A stretch of 64,000 nt of DNA from Silene noctiflora (Eukaryota > Streptophyta > Magnoliopsida > Caryophyllales > Caryophyllaceae). The notes below the pieces were generated by a model that worked only from the letters and a program-made list of their open reading frames with translations, was not told the origin of the DNA and did no database searches. Positions 45,472 to 56,483 of this stretch are shown here, one piece after another; positions within the stretch are counted from its first letter, which is position 1, and every line of letters begins with the position of its first letter. Position numbers and translations under genes: made by a program. Where the stretch lies: positions 21,502 through 85,501 of the forward strand of contig VHZZ01003859.1 in the NCBI GenBank assembly GCA_009801015.1, given 5' to 3'.

Positions 45472-48400
45472 GGGTCCCGGAAAAGTATACTTAGATTTCC
45501 TATTAGCTTTATAGATATAGCCAAAAGGCGTCCTTAATTTAATGTGGGACCCTCAGACAGAAGGACACTGAATAAACCTTCCCTTAGTCGAAAGCAGTTG
45601 TTCTGCTTATGGTTACGACGATTGGAACGAACTTCCTCACACCTGGAGATAGGCTTCGCTAACGCCCGAGTTTCCTCTACTCTCTTCCTTGTTTCAAGAT
45701 GTGGCAGATTGAAATACTAGTCGTAGGCGTAGTTTGCAGGGAGACTTGTTTCTACAAAAGTCCTTTTTATTCTTTAATCACCGGCGGCTGGTGCATGAAA
45801 GTTAGCACATGCATGTTTCGTACCAAAACGTCTTTGAGTAAGCGGAAGATTTACTTAACTCAAGTAGGGTATTTCCAAAAAAGGGATCTCCTGTTAAAAG
45901 CCTTGAAACATTATAGGAATAAGCGAAGTACTCAATTTGATGCTTTTTTCTTTGTAACATAGGCTGTTTCAACCAGTTAGCGTACTCGCACAACTTAGCT
46001 TCCATTTTTTTTTTTTCTTTTTTTTACCTGTAGCTAGTAGCACTGCTAACCATAATTTTCTTGCCCCCCAATCGGCTCCTTCTGTTTACTGTTGGCATTG
46101 ATCTTCTCTTTTCCACAAGACGACCGCCATCACCCAACTCGGAACTATACCTCTTTCCGTGAATCACATTAGAATGCAAAAGGGTCTTTCCCTCTTTTTT
46201 CTTTTTATCTTTTTGTACCATTAGGACAGAGCTTTAGCATATAGGGAACGTAGCACGCGTCACAACTTGAATCCGCTTCATATGTATTCGTCGTTTACTG
46301 TATAAAATAAAGGAGAAAAGAAGTAGTACACTTCAGCATGTAAGTTAAGCTTCGCGGATGGATGAAAGACGCACATCGGTTGTTTTTGTTTACTGAAACC
46401 AAGAAAAAGTTTCTTGTGGGTCGTACCATTGCATTGCAGGAGATCGAAACGCGATTTTAACGTTCGGGAACATGCCAAGCTCCCTCCCTATCTGTTAATA
46501 CAGTGAGTCTCCTCTCGTCCACCGTTTGCTAAACACAGAAGGCATCATTAAACGCCCGTCATCAAAGCAAGTAACTTCCAACCGTGGATTTACCAAACCC
46601 TGTTCCTATGCCTGTTTCCGCTTAAAAGCAGTCAGAAATAAGAATGATATCATGCACTATTGCGGTTTTTGCTGGAGGAAGATAATTGACGGTTCGGGAG
46701 CAGTGCTTGAGTGGTCCGAAGAAGGGGATCTCACGGCAAGCGATCAGCCCAACCATTTCGTTCGGGTCGACCCAAGTGAAAGAGTCTGAATTCAAAACAC
46801 GGCTAGCAGTCCTCTGTTCAAACCATCACGGAAAAGGATTCTCTGACCAATCCCCTGCTGGCGATCAAAACAAATCTATGGCCACATCCTGCTTGTTAGC
46901 ATAATCATTCATAAATCTTTTTAATTTGGGTAGATTTATGGGTAGAGAATCTTCAATTGGCAGCTCTTGTTTCTCAAAAGGAGCCCCCTGCCCTCGGTCC
47001 GAGCCGTTGCTGGAAAAGTAACCAACCTTTTTGAATGCCTCGGCTGCTTTAGTGGCTTCTTCCTCAAGTCTGCACGTACCAACATGCTCTGCCCAACGCT
47101 ATATGAAGGCGTCACACGCATACCTATTGCTAGCAGTTCAATATATCTCCTGCTTAACCACTAGTGATGACACTTTCAATATTTTATGTCAGATTTTCCC
47201 AAATCACTTATGAAGCGGCTTTTACTAACAAAAGGTTTAGGACGTATGAGTTGAACCTTCCTTGGATAATAGACAATCTGATGTCAACTTGTTGGCCCTT
47301 GCTTTTCTTTTTCCTGTCTTTTCTCTTGCTCGTTCTGGTCTTGAAAAACCTTATTTGCTAATCTGCTAAAGCCGCTTCTTCAGCAGCGGCATACCTTCGT
47401 CACCACACCTGGATCTATATTATAGAGGGGGTCGAAGCAACTACCTCATCGGATTCGGCCAAAGCAAAGCTATGTTCTAAAAATAAAAGGCTTTTGTGCT
47501 GCCCCGAGGCCTTTTTAAAACATTCCTGGTGGTGGGAATTAGCCGGACATTGAATCGGGACTCTTCCTAGTAAGTGGGCACTGGGACGAAATTTCTAAGT
47601 TTGTTGCGTAATCTTTTTTCATAATCATAATCAAAAAATAGCCAGCCCGGCACATAACTCCCTTGTTCGGTTGGGAGCTCTGTCTTTCATCATACTCCGG
47701 CCGCCCCTACAGTCTTCTTTTCCCGAAAATTATGACCACTACTCGTCTGTTGCGCATACTACGTTTTTCCATGGAAACCTCAACTCTTGCTGATGCCAGA
47801 GGAATGGTCCGTCCGTCTTTCGTTAGGTTTCCCCACCGTTGATTCAATGGGAAGAGCTTTATAATAGAGGCTTCTACACCAACGACCGGCCTTTAGCCGT
47901 AGATTTTTTTCCAACATTACTTCTTTAGAATTATGAGTCGTCGTACCGTGATAGATTTTCAATAACGTCAGCGAGATTCATGGAAAATACAGAAAACACA
48001 GACGAAAATAAAAAGCAATATCAAAGTGGAATGAGAACATTAACATAAATTGAGTGGTACGAAATAGAGGGGGCTTATAGCTCGAAGAGGGATTAAAAGA
48101 ACGCGAACCAAAGAAAAAGCATAGTAATGCTGCTCCTAAGTTAAGTAAGACTTAGTTTACGAATAAAGAGCCCAAACTGACCAAAATCAAAACACAAGTT
48201 CATAAAACTACGCTTTTGAACAATTATTCAAAGTCAAGCGATTCAATGACCTTTTTCTGTTGCTTCTTGCATGATCTAACGTCATACCTCGAGACTCCCT
48301 TTTCTTCCCCACCCTATATGCTTGTTTTTCCAGATTTTAAAAAGAATTCTTAAGGGTTAAAGGTACAGCCCAACATGGAGTTCAGTTTTCCACCTCGGCC

Positions 48401-50050
48401 CATATTGGGAAGCTAATTTCCATGTAATTTAAAAACAACTCGCCAAACAAAGTGCTTTTGGAAGCATCTATATATTGAATAGTCATCTTTGCCCAAAAAA
48501 GATTTTGCATTTTAATAAGGAAGCAGCGGATCATGGAAAGAAGTCGCCGCGACTTTTACCCATCCCTTACTTCCCTCGTTCGTTCATGGAAAACCTATTC
48601 AAAACAAAAAAGAAAACCAAACAGATGGTATGCAGGATCAGAGAACCCCCAACCGCGTAGAGCCAACTCGTTTCCTTTACGCATTTCGTCGCGATTGACT
48701 TTTAAGTCTATTTTTAACCCGAAGAGGAGGCGGAAAGCTTGAAGTAAGGTAGGGCCCGCTGTCCTGTGAGCAAGGGAGCCCCTTTGGATCATTGTACTGA
48801 AGAATAAACGAAGTGGCATTTGAACCCAGCTGGAACTTACCAGGCGCATTACTTGTCAAAACCACAATATGGACGTTTATACCTAGAAAAATCTAATTGG
48901 TACCTCTCTTGTGGCCTGCGGCACTGACCCGCTTTTTAACGCTTTGGTACGATCCTTCCTTGCTTTTAGGAAGCGATCTCTGGAAAGATCCCATTTTTCC
49001 AATTAGGAAGTGCTCTGTCTTTAGCAGGCTCGGTCCTAGATATGCGTGCAGGCTTAGCCCATGAACAAACTTGCGGGGTATGATATGAATCTCCTTCTTC
49101 AACCACAAATCCGGGGGAACAAACGAAGTAGAAGTTCAGTCAGGTAAGCCTTTATTCAAGGATTTGTCCAACGTAAACGTAGTAAGTTGCGGATGTCCTC
49201 CCCAATAAATATTTAATGCCATATTAATCCAATATAAAAGATATTGAAACAGCCGCGAGATGAGAAAACTAGCATACAAAAGTAAGTAAAGTGAGGTACA
49301 GAGGTTTGAAAGAATTTTTTCTTTTTGGCATCACTTTGCGGAAAAGATATTGTGTCGGATTTTACCGGGTTGGAAGAAGAAGTTTCATCTGATTTGACTC
49401 TAGTAAGCTAGGTTAGAGATCAGTCTTGATCGAGCTAGCTAGTTAGTTAGTTAAGCTACTTCACCATTCTTACCATTCTCCATTCTCAAGGACACCTGTG
49501 CGTGCCCGATGAGACTGATGTTTAAGCGGTTGAACCCGGTCATTAAGGCTGGTGGTCACAGCCTGTTAGCATTAGCGTAATCAGCATGCATGCGACGAAT
49601 ACACTACTTGATATGCGAAACTAGGTCCAGTCTTTCAGTTCCGTATGGTTGGGCCTGTCTTCCACTATATATTATAAAAGAATTTTAAAAGTACAGCTCT
49701 GCTCGAACAGCATAAGTAGGGATCCCTCTGATTAGAAGAAGCTTCCCGGAATAGGGCTTTCTCATAAAGGGCTAAACGATAGGACACAACAGGAAAGTGT
49801 ACAAAAATTCATCGACAGACAAGAAGCTTAAGCTTTAATCTATTCTGGCGCCCGAGAAGAGGGTCTTGTCTCGCCCTAACATGGTTCAATAAGGGATCTA
49901 ATGGCTCATACAGATGGGTCCCCGAGTAAAGTAAGACGAAGATAAGTTAGCCCCGCCCCGACAAGTACACTATAACGGAAGCAGGCCATTCCTCTTTCTA
50001 ATCTAATTGTTTGTGGTTAGGAATGACTTCTCTCTCAGAAACCCGTTTGT
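45472..50050. other. Spacer of about 4.6 kb
   Basis: All ORFs are below 90 codons and unrecognised (for example 45699-45962, 46526-46789, 48595-48849 minus). A T-rich run of about 22 bases broken by one C lies at about 46004-46025. At 47365-47385 the plus strand reads AKAASSAAAY, an Ala-rich trace. Short tandem tracts (agttagttag, accattcttaccattctcc) lie at 49432-49487. Confidence 0.5.
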
Positions 50051-50473
50051 ATGAGCATCCGAGAGTTGAAGCTAGGCGTAAACAGCTGCTCCTTACAAAG
50101 TCTTTTACTACTGGGGATGGGGGCATCATCCGGTACAACAGCAGCTGCTTTTTTTGTATTGTTTTATAGGCTTAAAAAAAACTATGAGCTACTACTGAAA
50201 GAAAAGAACTTTAATAGCTTACCTATTATACCTATTTTGATATTATATGGTAAGATTTCGTTATATTTCTTATTCGGCGCGACCTTGATATTGATATGCA
50301 AGCTGCTTTTGCCCGCTTCGATTGCGTCCTTCATTCTGATTCTCTATTTTGTTTTCGAAGTCAACGTATGGGCGGGCCGTGCTTTCTTCGAGTATTTTCC
50401 GAGAATCCGCCCTCTAGTCAGACTCATTCCGCCCACTTTTCTATATCTTCTTTCTTTTCTTTGCTGTCCTTGA
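50051..50473 (+). CDS. Hypothetical membrane protein ORF, 140 aa
   Basis: An ATG-started frame of 140 codons has clear hydrophobic segments at about residues 18-40 (LLLLGMGASSGTTAAAFFVL), 58-84 (IIPILILYGKISLYFLFGAT and on) and 86-107 (LLPASIASFILILYFVFEV). These are separated by a basic loop (RLKKNYELLLKEK). The topology suggests three or four membrane spans, with a last hydrophobic end (TFLYLLSFLCC). This pattern is common among plant mitochondrial chimeric ORFs and inner-membrane proteins. It matches none of the standard Nad, Cox, Atp, Ccm, Sdh or MttB proteins by my reading. It has no operon neighbours. An overlapping frame at 50296-50478 is a shadow. It is the most protein-like intact ORF here. 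Confidence 0.4.
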   Translation: MSIRELKLGVNSCSLQSLLLLGMGASSGTTAAAFFVLFYRLKKNYELLLKEKNFNSLPIIPILILYGKISLYFLFGATLILICKLLLPASIASFILILYFVFEVNVWAGRAFFEYFPRIRPLVRLIPPTFLYLLSFLCCP

Positions 50474-50563
50474 GTTGATCGTTCCTTCTGAGCCAATCAA
50501 ACTAGAAGACTATATTATATAAGGATAAGTACGAGTGAAACCCAAAGGAAGCGAAGCAACTGC

Positions 50564-50964
50564 TTGCGATGTAAACTATGCAAGAATAATCATAAGAAAG
50601 TTACCTCGGCTACCTATTTCTATATCCTTAATACTGGCGTTAAGCGGGTCTGTAAATGGAAAGGTGGTACCCCCCTCGACGAAAACTTAACTCATCAATT
50701 ACATTCCCGACTCAAAACCTTTCGCCCGGTCCCGCGGGCACGGGGGAGTTTTCAAGTGAAAGACAAGCAGTTGAAGAGAGATGCATGAGGTGGTTCGAGA
50801 AATTCGCGGCTTCAGGATATAGAGTAGCGAGAATGACGTATACTATATTAGATTATATATATGCAGCGGGAGCAACTACTACACATCACGAATACGCCAC
50901 CCAAGATATCATAGTCCTTTCCGAGCATCCTCATTCATTCTTCTTACTTGAATTGCTTTACTAA
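50564..50964 (+). pseudogene. Coding-like stretch switching frame
   Basis: Two overlapping frames look protein-like in turn. 50564-50788 (74 aa) starts MRCKLCKNNHKK and continues to GVKRVCKWKGGTPLDENL. 50656-50964 (102 aa) has its best part downstream, SSERQAVEERCMRWFEKFAA then RVARMTYTILDYIYAAGATT. A shift near 50740 would pass from one to the other. The first frame has a CKLC pair that could recall a metal site, but only one such pair is seen. Unknown family, low certainty. Confidence 0.25.
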
Positions 50965-53834
50965 ACAAATCTTATCTTACCAACAGGCGAGTCTCGCTGC
51001 CAAGGTTTTTCAAACTGTGGCCTGAAAGCAAAGACCATATTTCAGTACTTTTTTTATTTCTTTTTTGTGCTGAAGCGGCTATTAGAGAGCTTTTTGTAAT
51101 TAAACTCAAAACCGAATCTTTGCTATTAATTAAAGCAGAGTCATCAATTGTCCACCACAAAAACGTTCCAGCCACTACTACAGAGGATTCCGATCTTAGA
51201 TTGTGGGTGGGGTTTTAGACCAAGAGAAAATAATGGACGGGCAGGCTTTTGGTTTTTCATTTTCATTCTTATTATACGGCCCCGGTTGAATAGATGCTTC
51301 ACCTGGTTTTTCCCAAGGTAAGCTCGGGCAGCGGAGAAGATGATCCCAACCATTAGGAGCTTTCCGACCCCCTAATGCTTCAACCGAACACTTGGTTTAG
51401 CTAATAAAGAAAGAGGGTTGCTTGTGTTAAAGCCGCAAATCCCCTGCACTGGTAGCGCTAGGAAAGTGCATAAGGCTAAGAATCCTCATAGACCGTGCGT
51501 TGCGCTCATTGGAAGCGGGTGTACCAAAAAAGACAAACAGACATATGGATAGTGAGGGGATTTATACTTGCATTTGATCCGTTTGATAAATCTAGTGCCT
51601 TAGAGATTTATACTTTATAAGAAAAAGTAGGTACGTGCGCGAAAGACCTTACATTAATAGTGGGAACCAACTCAGCTTTAGAATATATGCTTGAATCTAT
51701 AAGCCAACCTATCTTTTACCCAAAACCTAATCCTCTCGAGCCAATAAATTTCTTTTTCGCCCGGCTTCCTTTACTTCTTTTTTCTTCCTTACTTGGGAGA
51801 TTTTCTTGCCGCAGCAGCCCCAGTGATTAGAGCTCTCGTGTCCAAATGACACCAATTCAAGGATACTTTTGTTGCAGTTTACTGATGATTCCGGGTAACA
51901 AGTGCTTTTAGAAGCAAATTAATTGCACCTTGTTGTCTTTACCCGTCTTTCTTTTTCGGATGAAACTACTATATATATTAGATTTCATTACCATTTCTGG
52001 GTAAATTTGCATGAAATGGCTCATAAAATAGGTAGAAAGGGGGGCACCTTACTATATTAATTGTCGAATTGTCGGAAATGGATCCACCACCGATCCAGCG
52101 GAACTACTTATTATTATATATAAGATACCCTAAAAACCCTTCTTTTATTCCAATTGCCAAAGATTTTGCTGGTGTAACTCTAACTTGAGGGGTGATCCTA
52201 TACTATAAATATCCTTTCTTGCTGGTACTTTGTTCACGCTCGCCGCTGTTCTTGGCCACAGGGCTGACTCGACTTGAAATAAAAGACGTCCAGATAGGAT
52301 GGTGCCGCCTCATGTGTACATTGGACTTCTTATTTTGAGTTCAAGGAGAAGACTCCCAATCGCATTAAAACATGCCCGAAGGTGTTGACACTGACACTGC
52401 ACAAGACATCTAATTTTACTTTCTTTTTTTAGTTGGAAATGGGTCTAACTACGATTACAGCTGACCTAACCGGCCAAAACAATTACTAAGTTGATGTCAC
52501 TACTTTATAGTATAGAATAGCTTTCTGATCGCACTGGAAAACGATTGATACATCCCCTCGCTATTGGCCAAGGTTAAGGGCGTATTGGCAGAAGTATGTC
52601 ATGCATTATAGTGGGGTCAAAGGGCAGAACGGGTCTAAAGTCGCAATCAGGATATCTGTACTAAGGGATTCCCAATTGGAAAAAGGGACTCATATATATA
52701 TGATCAAAGTCAAAAAGGTAAGGTGAAGTTCCGGTGCGAAAGTAGAGCCTGTTGTTAACAATAGCCCGGATTTCTTGCTTGATTTTTTCTTATCTTAATC
52801 TTAGCGATGCGAGCCCTTGGACTCTCCGCAACTTTTGTTAGCCCTCGTTTGGCACTCCGCCTCATAATAAAAGAATTTTGTTAGCTCTACTGGGACTCCG
52901 CTTAAAATACGTATCCTGCTTTAAAAAGCAAGAGTGAGTATCGCCCCAACATTTCATTTAGACTCATTATTCTAATTATAACGAGGTACTATTATATATA
53001 ATCTAAGGCTCTGACATTTGCTCTCTTCTTGAATTAGATTTACTTTAGTCCTCGGCAGCCCCATTTTCAAAGCAAGCACAGGAGGGTTGGCCCACTAAAT
53101 AAGAAAGCAAAGCAAGTGGAAATTCTAATTACATGGATTCCAGTTCTTTTTATTTTGATTCTAGGAGGAACCCTTAATTTTATACAGGTCTTCGGGACCA
53201 ACCCCGATTTTAATTGGTTTTAGCTTTTTCTCTGAATCGGGACAGCTTATTCCCTACGTGTGATCTTGAAGTAGAAGTTAACTTAGCGGGCTGCTTACTC
53301 TTGGTCGAAAGGCTCCTCGTAATAAGGAAAGCTCATTCGGGACCGACCAGTTCGAGAAAGAAGTACAAGTGTCAAGTCTTAACAAAATTGTCTTGTTTTT
53401 TTCGATTCTTATTTAAATTAAAAATAAAAGCCTCTCTTTTTTTAACGTTAAGTTTTTGATTGAAAGATAAAAAAGAGCGACAAGCCAAGAAGCCGGTAAC
53501 GCCACGAATACCCGGAAAAGCCAGAAAAACTATGCTTTTGGTCCTTGAGCAGAATGCAAACAGATCAGAAATCAAAATTAAAACAAGCTTGATCCTAACC
53601 CTCGAAGAGCTTGAAGAGGTTCAAGAGGTTGGTTGACGTTGCCATAAGAAATTCCATATATATAAATTTCAATGCCCAATGCCGCTTACAAGAAAAGGAT
53701 CGAATCGAAGATGGAAAAAAAGATGACGCCGACAAACAAGCTGGTTTAGCAGATCATGTAATTTTATATTTAATATTCAAATATAATAGTTATCCTCACT
53801 TTACTTAGACGGTGACGGTCTAATCTTTATCAGA
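50965..53834. other. Spacer with degenerate tandem repeat
   Basis: At 52819-52908 a unit of about 43 bp is repeated imperfectly: ttttgttag, a variable part, then g-cactccgc / gggactccgc, with a partial unit (ggactctccgc) before. An AT-only run lies at 52110-52123. ORFs are short and unrecognised. Confidence 0.5.
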
Positions 53835-54104
53835 ATGACTTCCCGATCGATGGCAAGAGAATCCTTCTTTCAGAATTTCCCTCGGATGACCAAAAGCATT
53901 TCGTTAGCAATCTCGGACCAATATGGACAACTCGTTCCTGAAGAAAGTTAACTTCGAGCGGTTGGTGAGCATACGGTGGAAGACTCAATTCAAGCGATTC
54001 TTGCTGCTGACTCACTCGTCGCAGAAAGAGACGTTGTCGACACAGCAATGGAAATCTCAACCACTTTTCCAATCGTAATTACTTTGAGCGGCGTATCCTA
54101 CTAA
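53835..54104 (+). pseudogene. Decayed frame of 89 codons with a single internal stop
   Basis: From an ATG at 53835 the frame runs to TAA 54102-54104 with only one internal stop, TAA at 53949-53951. It reads MARESFFQNFPRMTKSISLA and SDQYGQLVPEES before the stop. After it come VGEHTVEDSIQAILAADSLV, AERDVVDTAMEI and a hydrophobic end (FPIVITLSGVSY). VAERDV (54018-54035) matches family motifs at 10205 and 27063. The antisense ORF 53830-54072 (80 aa) is compositionally less protein-like, and I treat it as the shadow. It may be a family copy with one nonsense change. RNA editing of C to U could not remove a TAA. Confidence 0.4.
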
Positions 54105-55656
54105 AGCGATCCCGTATGCTTAGCTTAAATCGTAATGTCAATCTCGGCTCGGGCTCGAAAAGGGGTACTGGCCCAAGCAAGGTACTAAAGTGCGACGCCG
54201 GGCTATCCTGAGTTTATTCCTTTGTTTGTTCTCGTTTCCGAGCACGCTTACTTAATATATGAAAAAGAAATGAGAAAACAGTTCCGGTAAGAGTCTTGAC
54301 TTTGAGCATGTCTCCGAGGTAGCGAGCGGAATCCCGATAAACCAACCCCAAAATAAAAAAGTTCTGCTTTATGCTTTCTGCGTTTTGCGGCTTCGGCAGC
54401 ATTCCCACCCTCACGCTAAACCTTTCCTTATTTTTTTTTCTCATTATTTTCATTTTCCTACCCGTGTCTGTGGAATGAATGCTTACCCTGTTTGGTTTGG
54501 GCTAGGTATCCTATATGCTGGAACGAGCCAATGTAACGAAGGCAATACCACAATACTAAGTCTCGTGCCGCTAATAAGTAATCGACCCTAAAAACAAAAT
54601 ACAAATAAAGGATAGGGACTACCCAAGTACGGTTTTTTTTTTAGTTTTTAATAAAATGACTGTATTGTTATTTTTAAAAAAGCACTGTTTTGACCACGTT
54701 TTGGCTGAGCATGGCAATCAAGGGGTCAATCCAGCCTATCCTTAGTTGCGTCCCGCAAGAGAAGGGGCCCATCACAACACAACAATCGACTTTTTCAGAC
54801 TAGCAAGCGAGGATCTTTACTCTGTTACCGCTAACAGCTAACTCACTACACACGTTTCACTCGCTTTGTAACAACACTGCGAACCATGTACCTAAGTTAA
54901 GCTGTGTGACGAGGATGAAAAACAAGAAAAAAGCGGCGCTTGCTAGCCGTAGAAAGAGGTAAGCCGGGCATCCAGACAAAGAAGCTATCCGCTCAGTCAT
55001 GCAAATAGGACTGAGAGTCATTCGGATCTCTCGTACTCTTCTTTTCTTTGTTTTAAGTTGCAGGAATTAGTCGAAAGAGCGCCCACACTTTTGACTCAAA
55101 GCCTACCTTTATTCTTTATTTTTATTATAATATAGATAGAGTAAAAAACCCACACTTAAAGTATCGACTGGAAAAGAATGCGAAATGCCTTACTTACACG
55201 GATGTAAAATGGACTATACCTATAATATAAAGTAAAATAGGTATATGGAATGACTATATTAATATGTTTTCAGTTTTAAAACGAGAAGGGTTCACCTTAG
55301 GACCTACTTCTCGCCCCCAAAAACTACTTTATTTCTCTCGGAATGAGCCTTTATGTTTTGATTTTGTTGCTTCTGAGCCGTTTCAAGCCAATCAAATTCA
55401 ACCAAGCTCCTTTATACGGGTATTCATTCCGACGCGAGTCGCGGAGAGCAGTCACAGAGAAGACTAAAGCAAAAGAAGGAACTTCTATCTCAGTAGATGT
55501 CCTATTTCTGAATGAACCTTGAGATTGTCATTGCATTTTCTTTCTTCTCTTTTAAAAGTAGCGGCAGCCGTAGCATTAGAAGTCGCTCTACAGGTCTCCT
55601 GTAATTGAAATTTTAGCAATAGAACCGATCTCACCACCAGCCCAAGCTGTCTTTTA
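54105..55656. other. Spacer
   Basis: ORFs at 54214-54453 (minus), 54385-54591 (+) and 55264-55467 (+) are unrecognised. A small Ala-rich trace (VAAAVALEVA) lies at 55558-55590. Nothing else is seen. Confidence 0.5.
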
Positions 55657-55938
55657 TCATTCTTTTCCAATCCCATGCTTTTTTTCCGCTAGAAGTACGA
55701 CTCTTTCCTGATGTGTAGAGGAACCCTCATTCGTTGGAAGCTCTGAGTCAGCGGACTTTGACCGAGAATCACCAACGAAAGTCTTATCTATAGAATCCAG
55801 GGCCACTTCCGAAACTGGAGCTGGAGCTCGAACCTAGAAGAAAGATTTGATTTCTTCTGGATCAGTATCTTATTCATGCTCATGCTCCACTACTCTTTCT
55901 GGTTCTGCTTCCGCCCCTTCTCTAATTCTAGAATCTAG
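55657..55938 (-). pseudogene. Acidic family copy, longest readable version, two stops
   Basis: The minus-strand frame is 93 codons from CTA at 55938 to TGA 55657-55659. It has internal stops at 55870-55872 and 55834-55836. It reads REGAEAEPERVVEHEHE, stop, DTDPEEIKSFF, stop, then a 58-codon open part containing APAPVSEVALDSIDKTF and KSADSELPTNEGSSTHQERV. The last part includes the whole 110-bp repeat shared with 18844-18964 and stays open through it, whereas the partner is frameshifted by 4 bp. This is therefore the better-preserved copy. Most substitutions between the copies change the amino acid, so there is no sign of protein-level constraint. Confidence 0.45.
55687..55796 (-). repeat. Dispersed repeat copy 2 (partner at 18844-18964)
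   Basis: Same orientation as the partner, about ten substitutions over about 103 aligned bases, four bases fewer after tagaggaacc, and without the 8-9-bp duplication near the end. The longest identical block is gctctgagtcagcggacttt. Confidence 0.85.
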
Positions 55939-56051
55939 CTAATGAACTAGGCGGTTCACCGTTGGTTTAGGATTTAGTATTATTCTTCCTAAGCGGTTTC
56001 AGCAGTAGATCGGAAAACAAAGACAACAACGACAAACGTTCTATATAGATA

Positions 56052-56483
56052 TTGCTCCGGATACTGCTCCAAGAAGTTGCATTCCAATCCCAATCAAAGA
56101 ATCACATACCGGTCATCAGGGAAAGCCCCAGCAAGGAAGGGCCGAACCCCTGTACAAGATCCTACAGTTGTTATGTTACTTTTATATTACACAAAGGAAA
56201 AGATAAACAACAAAAGAAAGCCAGAGTTGCTCGCATAGACTATCGCCCCAATTATTTTAATTTATATTTTAATTTAACGTTATTGGTACGACCCTTACCC
56301 TCAAAGCCCTCAAGAGAGCTTCCCCATTCAAAGAGACGAGAAAGCTTTATCGTAAGGGCAGACTGCATTCCCTCCTTTTGGTTTGGAGGCGGATCCTTTT
56401 CAATGCATTCCCGATCTGATAGGACTATCTCGAAATGCGATCAGTCTTTCCCAACCACTGATGGTCCAGCCGATGCTCTTTAA
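56052..56483 (+). CDS. Hypothetical ORF, 143 aa
   Basis: This is the longest ORF in the window. It starts at a non-ATG codon (TTG), so the start is uncertain. The composition is basic and Ser-rich with no clear membrane segment or domain. Pieces include KGKDKQQKKARVARIDYR and SFWFGGGSFSMHSR. It is not recognised, has no homologous copy in this window and has no gene neighbours. A chance ORF is the more likely explanation. Confidence 0.2.
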   Translation: MLRILLQEVAFQSQSKNHIPVIRESPSKEGPNPCTRSYSCYVTFILHKGKDKQQKKARVARIDYRPNYFNLYFNLTLLVRPLPSKPSRELPHSKRRESFIVRADCIPSFWFGGGSFSMHSRSDRTISKCDQSFPTTDGPADAL

